64,000 nucleotides of DNA, taken from assembly GCA_001557505.1 (NCBI GenBank), contig LSAX01000004.1, forward strand, positions 1,426,001-1,490,000, written 5' to 3'. Under the pieces are notes generated by a model that saw nothing but the letters and a program-made list of their open reading frames with translations, searched no databases and was not told where the DNA came from. The first letter of the stretch is position 1. Each line of letters opens with the position of its first letter. A program made the translations under genes and the position numbers. Shown piece after piece: positions 36,210-48,525 of the stretch. Origin of the DNA: Reticulascus tulasneorum (Eukaryota; Ascomycota; Sordariomycetes; Glomerellales; Reticulascaceae).

Positions 36210-37901
36210 ATGAGCTGGCTCCGAGGATTTGGACAGCGGTCTAAACCATCTGCCCCAGCAAGTTCACCTCCGTTAGACCATGAAACTTCCGGGGTTACCA
36301 AATGCCGGGAGTTTTCGGTTCAGCATGACAACTTGGACGGCAGTCTCTCGAGTGATGCCATGCCCGAGTCGGCGGTTATGCGACCACCTTCATCCCGCAA
36401 CCTTGCCAGACTAACAGAGCAAGATGTCCTTATCAGAGATAACGATAAAGTTTGGTACAATCCTTCTCTCGAGCAGATGGTCGATTCTCTGCATGCTATG
36501 ATGATCACAAAGCCTGTTCTTGCCCCAATCCCGGTCGAATATAACGCCTATATACTGCATATTCTCGACGGCTTTGCCAAGCTTCAGATCGAGGCAGAGG
36601 AGAAGGCACTGGCACTTTCCGAAGCAATGGAGACGCGCAAGCGGCATATTGATGAGTTCGCATCTATTTCAGCCCACTGGTGCGAACAGGAAACCAAATA
36701 TAAACTAGAGATCAAGCGCCTGGAGGTTCTTCTATCTAGAGCAGCCCCGGAAGGTGTAGAAGCGGTTATACTAGCAAGATCGGGAAGCGTCGTTGATAGA
36801 AGCGACCAAGTCACCAAAAGATTCAGTGCAAGTGTTCAGAGAGCTAGCCGGGATGTGGACACTAGTAAGCAATAGGCATCGTCGTTCACGATGGGGAAGC
36901 TAAACAATTTGCGTCGTCCAGCAGGGCGCCAACGAGTTCCAAGTTGTGTGATCAAGGAAGGTGAGGACTTGATTGGCTCACAGAGACCTCTGGGCTCACA
37001 TCGGACCATTGGTAAGTGCCATCCTTACCAATGTTTCACTGATCATTTGTTGTCGGTCATGAATTTGGATGATGCATTACTCACAGGCGTAGTGTCAATG
37101 CCACGAATCCTAGACCACAAGAGTGATATGATTCTGAGCGATATGATCCGCAGTCGACGACGCAAGCGGCTCGGCGCTCGAGCAGTAACCAATGGAGATT
37201 CGAGGAAAGATTCGGCTACGAATGAAACCAAAACAATTATCGAGCCACCGAGCCTTCAGAACGGGTATCTTGATGGCGAGGACAAAGCCAACGAACAACT
37301 GCAGCAACTGCCCGGTAGAGTGTACCCGCCCCCGTTTTCGGCGGATGTGCATAGCGATCCAGAAATTCTGGAAATGCCCGTTGTCCAGTACCGTTTGGCT
37401 GATTCCAGCGACTCTGACAAGAATCTCTCGGGCCAGGGCAGCATTTCATCCACACGGGGATTACAGCGGACCCGGGACATCGATTGTCGGGACAACTCTG
37501 GTTTAGCATCCACGTTAGGTCGGGCTGGAGATGTCATTGGCGAAGATGGACCCAAGAGTCAACATAAGCGCGGATTTTCCTTCGTTCCTGGTGATGATAC
37601 CCTTCTCCTGGTTAGGGAGGATCTCTTGATGCGGGAGGATATCAGCGCACAAGCACAAATGGATGGCGGACGGGAAATATTTTACGGCACAACCGAGACA
37701 TGTAATTGTCCGGAAGCAGTCGTCTCTGGGTCACCGCTCTCGGCAGAGGTGAAGAAAGAGTCCGCAAGTCCGCATGCCAGTCTTATCGATGACGACAAGA
37801 CAAATGGATCTCCATGCCGGAAGTCCCCAAGTAGAATACTCGCCATCATCCAACCGGGACCAGCTGGCAGCGGGGGAAGCATCACCCAAACACCGAAATG
37901 A
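36210..37901 (+). CDS. fungal coiled-coil protein of unknown function (three exons; 3' end uncertain)
   Basis: Exons 36210-36864, 36922-37011 and 37087-37901 give 519 residues. The first intron (GTAAGC donor, GCTAAAC branch, CCAG acceptor, 57 bases) removes an in-frame TAG at 36873-36875, so two open stretches in the same frame are one gene, not two. The start MSWLRGFGQRSK is followed by a Ser/Pro-rich leader. A conserved-looking helical core (about 85-200) contains YNPSLEQMVDSLHAMMITKP and VEYNAYILHILDGFAKLQ, leading into a coiled coil. The remainder is polar and low complexity (for example DSSDSDKNLSGQG). I recognise no named family. Beyond the TGA at 37899-37901 the sequence still looks coding in another frame (see next entry), so the real C-terminus may lie further right. 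Confidence 0.75.
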
Positions 37902-38300
37902 TACAGGACTCCTTATGGCCACAGTTCTACCAAGGGCAAGATGCAATAACGGCGGCCCTTATAGAAGCAAATGAGCGAAGGGATGGTAAGAACTGGTGAC
38001 TCTATCCCAGCACCGAACCTGTCGCATAGTCCTCTAGTACGGCACCGTATGGATACGGCAATCGCATCAGCACGAACGAAGGATAATCATGTTTCCGACA
38101 CGAGCCGGGGGCCAGTTCCCGCCAATGACTTGGGTAGGTGTAGGAGACATGGCGGAGAAGGCGAGGCATTCGAGGGCCCACAAGGTTCCTGTGATGTGGG
38201 AGACAGATGCGGACAGATGATGCTCAGCACGAGGGAGCCTACATGGTTCATGGAGTTTGTGGGTCGAACTTTTGTCTTGGTGGCCTTGCGGAATGCTTAG
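37898..38300 (+). other. coding-looking continuation after the stop of the preceding gene
   Basis: Starting at the ATGA overlap with the previous stop, a different frame reads MIQDSLWPQFYQGQDAITAA and then LIEANERRD with coding-like composition. A GTAAGA donor at 37986 and a CTAG acceptor at 38036-38037 (52-base intron) would join it to VRHRMDTAIASARTKDN and on to TSRGPVPANDLG in the frame of the preceding gene. Fungi rarely have overlapping separate genes on one strand, so I suspect the 36210 gene continues here and one base is missing from the assembled sequence between about 37,850 and 37,900. A small separate gene, or chance, is also possible. Confidence 0.4.
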
Positions 38301-41300
38301 GGTAAAATCCATAGTCCGTATTCAGTATGTAAGAGCTCTTCGGTCGCTCTATGCAGGCATGATTCATTGCGTACCGTGCAATCCGTATTGCCAACAAGAC
38401 AGTAGTACTGCGAACGCTATTTACCAAACCCACCCCATCGTCTTGATCACAGTGGAACTCTCCACGGCATTAGTTCTCGGTCATGACACAAATCAGATCT
38501 GCACTACTCCAAGCTACGACTGCACTGTAATCGGAACATGTGCGAGTAAGTGTGCATGCTCTACTCCAGACCAAAGTCCACACCTAACGGCACATGTGGC
38601 AAGACAGAAGAGAGTCTGTGAGCCAAGGCCCTACTGCTGCACGGGCACTGAATGGTACGTATTGGGAAGTTAGTCTTTCCTGGCGCCCTAACAGTAGCTC
38701 CGAGGTGGAAAGAGTCTAGACCACGTCCGACCAAAAACGTGGGCCCGAGATGGAGACTTGGACTTTAGTTGGTTGTTTGGCTTCGGCCAGGCCATTGGGA
38801 GAAATATATTGGTTGTGGAATGGGAAGGACTGGCTGTGCCGTTGGCCCCGCGTCGTAGATGTTTCCATCGGACACAGTGTGCTACAGCACTGTATCTCTT
38901 CGGCAAACCCGATAAGCGAGGCGGTTTAATCCAGATCGCCGGGCCCAGATTATAAAGTGTTGCCGAAATCGTACCGTCTTTAGCCCGGCCCAAACCCTAC
39001 ATTGGTCAGCGTTAAAAGACGGCGTTGCTTTTACGACAAACTTGCCGGGCAGCTGTTTAGGTGCAATGCAGCAGCAGGAGCGCGACTCGAAGAGTGGAAG
39101 GGGGGCAGGCAGGGAGAGGTAGTCTGGTTATCAGTGTGCAGCATCGCCGCGATGCTTGGTACATGGCCACAGGCAAATTAAACGTCCGATCTTGCGTAAC
39201 TGAGCATAGCGATAAGTTTCTGAACGAATTTGAGTGGAACAGCTACTAAACTTGGTAAGCTCGTGGGGACACGTACATACTAAGACCTGTGTACAATGAG
39301 CCACGGTCTGCCCATGTCTCACTGTCTTGACGCATGCGCCGGAACCGATCTGCCTGTGTATCGTTCTCATGTCTTCGTACCTATCTAGACGACAGGTAAA
39401 ACGGCAACGAAGATAATATCATTTTACGTCTATGGGTACGGCATGCTCTACGCCTGACCGTGCGTTTTGCAGGGCCTGAGACCAGATCCAAACAAGCAAG
39501 TACATGGAGAGAATGCCCATCGCTTCCGGGTACTCGTCACCAAAACCGGGCATGAGGGGCGATTGCCTCTCTTTTGCTTGGGGGTTCCCGTCCCTGCCGT
39601 CCATTTGGGGAATTACCCACCATTTCTCAGCTGAGAAACAATAATACTCTACTCCGTAATAGGAATCGATAGTGGGCAATACTTAGGAGCGCCCCCATGT
39701 AGGTAGGAGTAGCCAAACGATCTAACTGACGGAACGAATTAAATTTACACTTCGCAAACACAAGTAGATCTCTGTCATGTTGCTTTATCGTTTGCCTAAT
39801 TACTTTATTTTCGGGGGCTTTGCTTGCCTCCAGTCGGTCACGGGCAACACCGCGCGCCTAACCATCAATTACGCAAACCTTACATACATGTGCACCGCAG
39901 CTCACTTACACATGTCCTTGTTGACAATCAGGTAACTTTAGAAAGAATAAAGTATGTAGTCCTCTTGTAGTGAGTATGTGGCGGGTGACTTGGTGTGAAG
40001 GGAAAAGGTAAAGTGCAAGGCCAGCCTACGATGTCGGGATTTCGGTTGCGGTGGTGGTGCGGTAAGAAGACTGGATGAAAACAATGCGAATGAACCCGCA
40101 TCGCATGTGTGACTCTTCAAAGTAACTTTTCCCCTACCCCTGCGCGTCCCCCGGCTGCACCGTATGCAACGCTGATCGTCGGGTCCCAATTGGCCTGCTA
40201 TGCATCAACCTCCCAACCGTTGTCGGTAATCTTAGATCCATGCTTTCCAATTTTCAGCCCGAGCTTGGCAATGACCAGGTGATGGTCCCGCACGACTCTT
40301 GCCAACCGGTCGTTACATCGCATTTGCGAACATCGCTTCTGAGAGCCAAACCCTGAGTAGACGACGAAGGAGTATTTGGACGGGGAAACAGTACGCTCGA
40401 TCATGTGTGCGCTTGGGTATATCTACGTAGGAAGTGGCAGGCAGGTTGCTAGACTTGAGTTGTCCGGAGGCAAGAGGTTAACGGTTCCGCTGAGATATCT
40501 CGCACCGTCCGTTTCTATCTCGTTCTGTGTGCCTCTTTGGAGGCTTGCCCTGACACCTCCACCTCCACTTGTAAATGGTCCGTGTTGAAACGAAGGCCTG
40601 GCCTGGTGGAGTCGCGCTAAACTGTTTGGATACCCCCCCCCCCCAAAACTAGCGTTGCGTCCCAGTGATCGCTAGGCGACAGGCCTGCCATTGATATGGT
40701 GTAGATTGTTGATTCACTGCGGCGGCCGTTCCAAGTTCATGCCGGTGGTGGCTGGGTGCCCATCCTTATCGATCGGTGGCATGACTGATGCTGCGGATGT
40801 GCGGCCTCTGCGTATGTACTACTTCACCAACAGCAACGCGCTGCGCGTTACATCGATCTCTGGCAAGGTTTGACCTGCCACACGTACGAAGTACGAAGTT
40901 GATCGTGCAGATCATCCTTCACTTCAACAGGGGCTCGTAACGGGAGACGAACATCCCGAGGACAGGGGGTCCCCGCGGAGATCGCGGCGTTACTTGCCCG
41001 ACAACGCAGATGAAGATTTACAGCCGGGGAACTCCTTGATCCGCCTACCTTGACAATCCGCCTACGTATTCGTGGTACTCCACGGCAAATCCTTGCTGTG
41101 AGTTCGACTTGATTCGCCATATTCCAACGGGACGGAGCCTTCTGTTCTCCCCTCACTGCCAGGAAACATATCCGTGCACCTGTTTCTATTTCATCACGTC
41201 AAGCAAATGACGAGACCACACTGGCAGTTAGTCCATACAATCAAAGGGAAAAACAACTGTACGGGGTTTCTTTCTTTGCGATCTACACCCCGGAGCATGG

Positions 41301-41783
41301 ATACCACACCAGCAGTTTGCCAGGGATCTTTTCCGCATTCATGTTTGGGGAGTCGATTAAAGAGTTGTCAACTTCTTCCATTCGCCATTTATATTTGCAA
41401 ACATAATTAGACCCGGCTCCGCTAGTCTGCAGAATAATGTGAGGCCGAATTTGAACCACTTGAGCCGTCAGATCGTGGTCAGCGATTCGCGCTGCCACTC
41501 CAGCTTGAAAACCGTCCTAGGTCTCCATGCCGATGTTCGCAGCAATCAAGTCATGCCCGTCCAGTCATAATACACCACGAGGTAGATAAATACAGCAGAT
41601 AGTTGAGAAATTATACCTCACGAGAGGCAAAGGGGGTATCCTATGTGCGCCACAAATCATTCCATCCCAAAATTCGGCGCCAATGCCGTCTAGCCTCCTT
41701 TATAACCGTGGTAGTATCGAGATAACGATGGTCGATACCATCTCGTGGCTGCCATGGGGCATTTCGTAAACCACCGGGCATCG
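38301..41783. other. gene-poor tract, 3.5 kb
   Basis: Convergent gap between the unknown coiled-coil gene (+) and flbD (-). No ORF with recognisable features; short ORFs overlap on both strands. It contains a C12 run (40633-40644) and TAGGTAG-type words (about 39,375 and 39,700). Confidence 0.4.
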
Positions 41784-42689
41784 TCAGCCCAAGAGGGCGG
41801 CGACATCCATTCTAGAGTCTTTGTCCGAGCCCGGTGTCGTTTGGGGCGACGGCAACTGTGCTTGCGGTATTACGACTGGTGAGTTTGGAGCCGTGGGCAA
41901 ATGGGAACCCATCAATGGGGCAAGACGCGTTCTAGGATCATGACTGCTAGGCGCGGAAAGCACCGATCGAACACCCGGAAGCTTGGATTCCATCGGCGAC
42001 GCCAGTGGTATCGGCATTGCGTCCCCCATTGCCTTGATGGGAGCCAGGTCCAATGTCGATGATACATTCTTGGGGACACCGCGTGGAGATGTCGTGTAGT
42101 TGGATCCAGAGTCTGACATAAATGACGATGCCGTGTCCAGAGCCTCACTACCTGGTGAGCCTGTTGAGGACGGAGATGGAAGCGGAGACTCGAATGAATA
42201 GCTATTGTTGTGGCTATAGTATGGAGGAGATAGTGGCGAAGGCACCATCGCCCTCGGCACGGGGAGAGTGGAGTTCAATGAAAGTGTCGGCCGCGAAAAG
42301 GATAATGCTCCATACCGCCTCTCATCGTAGGCCGGGGTGCTGTGGGTGGCTCTTCGTCGGTCGAGCCTCTTGCGGCGGTTCTGGCTTCCATTCCACCAGT
42401 TCTTGACGGCGTTGTCGCTTCTTCCATGCAGCCTTCGAGCAATCTCTGCCCATCTTTTGCCGATCTCATGTACGAGAGCCTCTATTTGCATGCCCTCTTC
42501 TGGCGTAATAGGGTCGTGATTCAGATTCGGCTTCAAATTTTGATGATATCGTTCCCTACACTGCTTTGGAGTCCGCGAACCAAGGGTTTGTGCAATGCGG
42601 ACCCAGTTGAGGGCACCCTGGCTCTGAACGAGCCTCATCAGATAGGCGTCCTCCTGCTGGGACCATGGGCCTCTTCTGTGAGCAGCCAT
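41784..42689 (-). CDS. flbD: FlbD/RCA-1 type R2R3 Myb regulator of asexual development
   Basis: Single-exon ORF of 301 residues. Two Myb repeats occupy about 5-107: repeat 1 has RRGPWSQQEDAYLMRLV, NWVRIAQTLGSRTPKQCRER and YHQNLKP; repeat 2 has DPITPEEGMQIEALVHEIG, KRWAEIARRLHGRSDNAVKN and WWNGSQNRRKR. This wording is characteristic of Aspergillus FlbD and Neurospora RCA-1, which help switch on conidiation and, in some species, sexual structures. The rest is Ser/Pro-rich and low complexity (about 120-301), a likely regulatory or activation region. The ATG at 42687-42689 directly precedes the first repeat. The gene has 5.8 kb of gene-free DNA upstream, as is common for developmental regulators with long promoters or leaders. 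Confidence 0.93.
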   Translation of the reverse strand: MAAHRRGPWSQQEDAYLMRLVQSQGALNWVRIAQTLGSRTPKQCRERYHQNLKPNLNHDPITPEEGMQIEALVHEIGKRWAEIARRLHGRSDNAVKNWWNGSQNRRKRLDRRRATHSTPAYDERRYGALSFSRPTLSLNSTLPVPRAMVPSPLSPPYYSHNNSYSFESPLPSPSSTGSPGSEALDTASSFMSDSGSNYTTSPRGVPKNVSSTLDLAPIKAMGDAMPIPLASPMESKLPGVRSVLSAPSSHDPRTRLAPLMGSHLPTAPNSPVVIPQAQLPSPQTTPGSDKDSRMDVAALLG

Positions 42690-45600
42690 CGTAAGACTGT
42701 GAGCCAGCGAGGTTGGTAAGTGGACGTGAATCCCAACAGTTGATACTTCGACAATATAACAACGTAGAGACTTTGTGATCTAAGATTCTGGATAAGTGCA
42801 GAAGGCTCTGGTGTGCGATACGGCGAGAGGGATGATGGACACGGGGAGGGCACGGTATAAGTAAGTGCCTCCAAAGAGGTGGGGAAGAAGGAGTTGTGCT
42901 GATGCGGCTGTGCTAGCGGAATATAGCATCAAAACGCGACAAATTGAAGGACATGCGTGTCATGGGAAGAAGCAACGTAAAGTTTGAGCTGGACCTGGTT
43001 GGGGATGGAAGAGGAGAAGGAGTGTCGAGTGAGTGGAGTTGTGTTTCTTGGAGCATGGAAGACTATTAAACGTAGACTGGTTGCGGTTGTTGGGGCAGAG
43101 GCTTTTGCCAGACAGCCCCCCCCCCAGCGCTACATGGACCCAACAGGTACAACACTCTGATCTGATGCTAGGATGCCGCTGCTGGAACCGGGCGGCGCCC
43201 TGTTCATACAGGTGGACGGATCGGGGAAGGTCTCGATTGCACACAGACAGGGTTGTGTTTGGTGGGTGGCACTAAGTCAGAGAGTGTGGCACGAGAGGGG
43301 TGGACTGGATTTAGTGCAGAATTGCACGCACTGAAGGTGCTGTCCGAAGGTGGGAATCAGGTCAAGTGGCTGGTTGATGGACCTGGCCAGATGTGTATGA
43401 GTCCTGTACTTAGTTCAGAGCGGCTACTGGTCCTAGAACTTGCGACTCCGGAGGACAAAAATGGGACAGATTCTGGGGCATTCAGATACGAGTAGCGAAC
43501 CTCGTTGTCCAGCAACGAAGGGTCAGATCGACTGGGAACTTCCGAAGTTTTGATATAATTCAATCATCCACCCACCGAGATTGAGAAAGCATTGGGAGCG
43601 GCTAGGTGCAAATAGGTGTAACGTAGTGGTGGGCGTGCGTTTCCAGGGTGGAAGACTTCAAATCATTCACAATCACAGGCCTGATATGCCGTGACAGCTG
43701 AGAGTAAAGTTTGGCGATCATGAAGTGACTGACGGATCACGCAGCGGTAACCCTGTCCGGCCTTGGCCATGTCTGCCAGATCGGTAGAGGTTGTGGGTAG
43801 ATTACGCCCATTATGGTCCAATGAATGAATGATTGATTGAATGATGTGCCGGCAAATTGACCCACAGGATGCAGCGGTAACCTAGGGCAGCTGGGACTTG
43901 CCAGGACCCGGAGATGAAGATTGCCACGATGACCCTGTTCTCAAGGGACGTTCCACTTCCGTACATGGTCGCATTCAGATGGGTGAGCGGTCTTCGTGCT
44001 GCGGGGCGCGGTCTTCGTGCTGGAATACTCTGCGCATGAGTAAGTTCGGACGTTACCGGTCGCATAGAAAGGTCTCGGCAAGGCGGAGGGCGCCATCTAG
44101 GTATGTCCAGACTCCAGAATGGTAGCGTACCGCTGCGGCTGATTGAGGTGCTAGGTACCCAAGTAACCTTGTAACGAGGTTTCATTTGGGTGTAGGAATA
44201 ATATCGTGTAAGCATGGCAAGGGTTGACTTTGCTGCAGCCTGCGTGTGTGCTTGTACTGCAGCCCACCCCACGCCCCGAGACATGAATGGAAGTGAGGGA
44301 CGTGTCGCTAAAGAGCTGGCGCCGCTTCCGTGTCGACTTGTCAAGCCACTTCTGGGACTCGGCGGCAGAGTTTTAGGGATGGCCGAAGACACGTAACGGG
44401 GGCTAACTTAGGTAGGAGTGGCTCCAGCCAAAATCGCGCGGTCATTTCTGCAGCCATCGTCTCATGGCGCCCATGCCATCGCTGGGCGAGGTTATAGGTA
44501 CAGAGACGAGTAGCTCGAGGAAAGGCATTTTGCTGGGAGACTAGATTTGGTAGCCAGGGCCGTGCACTGACAGCGTTTTCGGTCCAAACCAGCAAGTGGC
44601 TTGCAGATGACCACCCATGGCTAGTAGCGCACGTTGCCATCAATACGTAGATGGGTTATAGAACATCGGTCCATAGCGGAGAGAAGCATCTTACCGTCCG
44701 TCACCCGTACAAGAACCTAGAAGTTTTGAAAGCAGGAGATGCCTCTGAAGGGCGGATATCAGCCGCAGCGCCTGAGCCTATTCGATAAGCGCATAATCGA
44801 TAGCCCTGCCCGGCACCGTGCCTGATGTCAAAAAGGTGGTTAAGAGGAAGATGGAAGCGAGAGAGGAAGGGGTTCCGCGGAGCGGCATGGGGCCGGCATA
44901 TGGCCTGGGCTGACCTGGGTGGTCGACCGCGAGTAGTTTTTCCCACTCCTAACTACATTAACTTAATGGTGGATGCCGGAAAGAGCAAGATGGACTGCTG
45001 GAGGGGAAGACTTGGGGGAGGGCCGTGTAACCAGATTCAGCAATCATCTTATGTACGGACTACAACTAGCAGAGGTAGTGACTAACTACCCAGGTCTCTT
45101 AGCAGACTAGATAACTAGTAGGTACCTTGGAGCTAGGCATTTCTTGGGTCCCGAGTAAGGATTTGTAGGCATCGGTTGATGCTTGCGTCACAATACACGT
45201 AGCTTTCCTTTTCCCCCGTGCCAGGTCGGTGGGGATGCCTGAAAACACCGCCCCCAGCTCCCCTCTTTTTCTTCTTTTCTTCTTGTTTGTTTCGGCTCGT
45301 TGTTTGTTTCTTCTTTCGTGGAGAAACGGGTTGGGGAAGGTAGGCAAAACGAAGAGGTCACTCGTTGTGGCGGGGCTTGGTTTATGGCGAACGTCCAGCG
45401 ACATTTTGGTACGCATCCTGACGGAGAGCCGAGAGGGTCAGATAAGCCTATGTCGCGGTGGTAAAAGGGCAGTAAAACAGCATTTCATTTACCGAGATCT
45501 GGGCTCTACGACACTCGAAAACCGTTCCCACAACGAAACCCTCACGGGCTGCGCAGCTTTCTTTGGGGGCCTGTGCTGATCGTCTGCGGGTGGCTGAGGA

Positions 45601-48525
45601 GCTGAGCCAGCCAGTTGGGATGCCCAACAACCGGCTATGTGCATCCGCCCAGGGGAATCCCTGGACGGCGTACAGTCTCTCATCAGCTGCACTCACTCCA
45701 ATGCACCTACCGCCCAATCAATCAATCAAAGGAATCAATCAATGAAATCACTTATTGTCATGCATTGGGATGCTTTCTTCTTTCCTCTTTCATTACCTCT
45801 TCTCGCAAAAACACCCAGAAAAAGTCCTTTGCATCTTTGTCGGTCTTCATTTTCTTTCTATGCGAATTCGATAGTTTGACCAGGGTAATTGTAACATGGT
45901 AATGAATTCTCATCCCAGGTATCTCTAGAGCACAAAGCTGAGTATGGAATGGAAAACCACTTGCATCTCGCAAACGACGCGTAGCCACGTTTCGTACTTG
46001 GCATGCTACATACATAGGCTTATATGGACTTGGGCTCCTGGACTAATTACAAAATGTTTCCCCCATGACATTCGATATGCAAAAGCCAGAAGTAACATTT
46101 GAAGAAAATTCATGGCGGTTGGTCGAGGCTGCAGTCTTTCGCACGTAAGACTTCCAGCTCCCTGGCAAGCTGGGTAACGAGGATCCAGCCCAAAGAGCCC
46201 TGCCGGACCATGAGAAAATCATTAAGGAATGGACGCCATCGCCTTCATGGACCTGCTGTATTTCAGCCAGCCCAATTATTCCACATCAGGCCACCCATAA
46301 ACTAGCCCCCCCTCTTCCCCTTTATCTGAACAGCTGATACGGACGAAACAACTTGGGCTTCTATGTACCAGCTACCTGAACATCATCATTAATATTTGAA
46401 ACGGCCTCCCTATTACGAGCATACTATGTCCTCACACCTCAAGTTCTCCGAGGCGAATAGGGTCGTTCGGTTTGAGACATTCATGCAGAGCCATGCATAC
46501 ATGCGCGCATCTGTGATGTTGTCGCCGTTTGTAGGTCGTGATAGGTGGCAGGCACAGCATGCATGTCCTGTTCTGCTGGACGAATCCAGCACGGCCCTCC
46601 AAAAACGGGAATTCCACCTGAGAATCGTACCCAGTTCCGTCGTCAGGAGGGGGTTCCCGCTTCTCCCCCCCTGCCCCTGTCATGCCCGAGGGTCTGGGTC
46701 CTGCCGATTCACTTCGGCGACTACTACAATCCTGGCTTGCTTGGCGACCGGGGGGGTGGGTGTGGGCGGTTGGCAGGCAGGTAGAGTAAAGAAGCTGGGG
46801 CACAAAACCGTTGGGCACCCACTGGCTTGGATCTTCGGTGGCGCTGAGCCCATACACCGGCTAGCGTCATAACGGGCATTCCCTCTTAACCACTCTTGGA
46901 GAAGGCAAGCGAAAATTTCTAACCCCACCCAGTCCAGCCCACGGACAAAACCCTAGCCTGACGCCTGAGAATCTGGATAGCGTCCTTGGAAAGGTGTGAA
47001 AGAACCTGGACCACTTCTATCCTACGCCAGGCCAAAGCTTTGTAAATTTCTGCGAGCCGGTGCGTGTGCCAATTCCCGCCTATGCGGTAATCCTACGATG
47101 GACTCCCTAGTACCAAAACTGCTCGGGCCACTACGTGATATACTGAGTTTCCCGTACTCTTTTTACCTATGATAACAGCAGAAAATCCAGGGTTGCCCGC
47201 GGCGCGAGTAGCAGCCATGACCTTATCTCAAGTAAGAAAGATGTCGTCTCGGCTCCAGCTGGTCCTATGCAAAACAAAACTAGCTAAACGTCATCGGCCG
47301 ATAGCCATAAGCCTCGTAGTTGTTGTAGTCTTACCCCATTCGAATGGTACTACGTAGTGATGAAGTGCGCCAGGGTTTCCGCACTTCCGCACGTACCCAT
47401 GCCGGGTGCATTGCTACACGTACATGCATTACATTTAAGAAAATGGCGAAGAACTTACTGGCAGGGTCCCAGCTCCACGTCTTACTCGATAGCCGAAAAT
47501 CTTAACGGGCTCCATCGAGCCTGGCAACTAACAAATCACCCCTGGTCTCTTTCCTAGTGCTTAAGAGTGTGAGTGTCAACCAGGGTGACCCCTCCCTTTT
47601 ATCCCGCAGCCTACCGATACCTTGGTATGTATGTACCTGCTCAACGTCCCGATCGACTGGCGCCGTGACAGCGTGAGCTCGGAACTGTTGTATTTCAGGG
47701 TACATCTTACCACGCAAGATCGGAGGCACTAGAGCTTGCCGCTGGCTTTGCATAGCTCATCCGCAACTAGTTAGTACGTGAATAACTGATCAAACTAGGC
47801 CCTGGCCGTCTACTTCCATTTCGTCTCGGCCGTTATACGTTTTCATTTCTCTGTCGATCATTGGCTCAGTTACGAACCGGCGATTCACGGATTGCGGATC
47901 GAATGATACGGGCTGTTTGGTGCACTAAAGGGACACACGCAACCAATTTGACACCGTTGGCGACGATATTACAGGCGTCCGACGAACGCCCTGTTATATG
48001 TCTGACTACAGGAGCCGTTCCCCCAGTGAGGAAGTACATCTCCTCGATGCAAGATATCGGGCTCCCAATGAATTCCAGATTGCAAAGACCTCACCTCTCA
48101 CGACTGTGAGGAAAGTGGTCTGGGGTATTATATACAAGACTACCATGCCCGTGCTCTGAGCGTTAACGCCAATAGCAAAACCCCCCTGAAAAGTTATACT
48201 TGTCGACAAATGATACCCTCCAGTTGTCGGCAGCCCTGATCCCCTAACAATTGCCGGCTTCTGTCTGCTCTAGGCAGCCTAACTTCTATACCGATCCTCC
48301 AACTCCGTGAAAGCTACAAATACTAGTTTGGCTCCGGAGAGCGTGCGAGGCTAGTGCATGCACATGAGCCAAACAACCCTGTCCAGGAGGTGTTCCCCTG
48401 GCTCCAGTGGTGGTACTCCGACTCAAGACCCAGCCTCCATTCTTGGTCGTGCTTGAGCTGTTGAAGAAGATCGCTATCAGCGCTCCAAGTAGCCTGGTAT
48501 GAGTCCTCCTGATACTCGCGGTGCG
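42690..48525. promoter_or_regulatory. 5.8-kb gene-free tract upstream of flbD
   Basis: The longest gap in the GC-balanced part of the window, between the flbD start and the stop of the O-GlcNAc transferase-like gene, both minus strand. It must hold the flbD promoter and probably a long leader. It contains a C10 run (43116-43125), TAGGTAC words (about 44,153, 44,410 and 45,119) and a pyrimidine-rich tract (about 45,255-45,315). Open frames such as 43811-44392 (-) and 46396-46872 (+) show no family features and overlap others. A non-coding transcript is possible but cannot be seen from sequence. Confidence 0.4.

Noticed and set aside
36891..37901. A separate gene starting at ATG 36891
   Set aside because: It is in the same frame as the upstream ORF and a good 57-base intron joins them; the ATG lies inside that intron.
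41440..41475. GGTTCAAATTC on the minus strand, like a tRNA B box
   Set aside because: No A box at the right distance and no acceptor stem pairing, so not a tRNA.
43811..44392. 193-codon minus-strand ORF upstream of flbD
   Set aside because: No domain, low-complexity composition, overlapping ORFs on the other strand and no splice support.
46396..46872. 158-codon plus ORF overlapping a 141-codon minus ORF
   Set aside because: Mutual shadows in a GC-rich stretch; neither has protein-like features.
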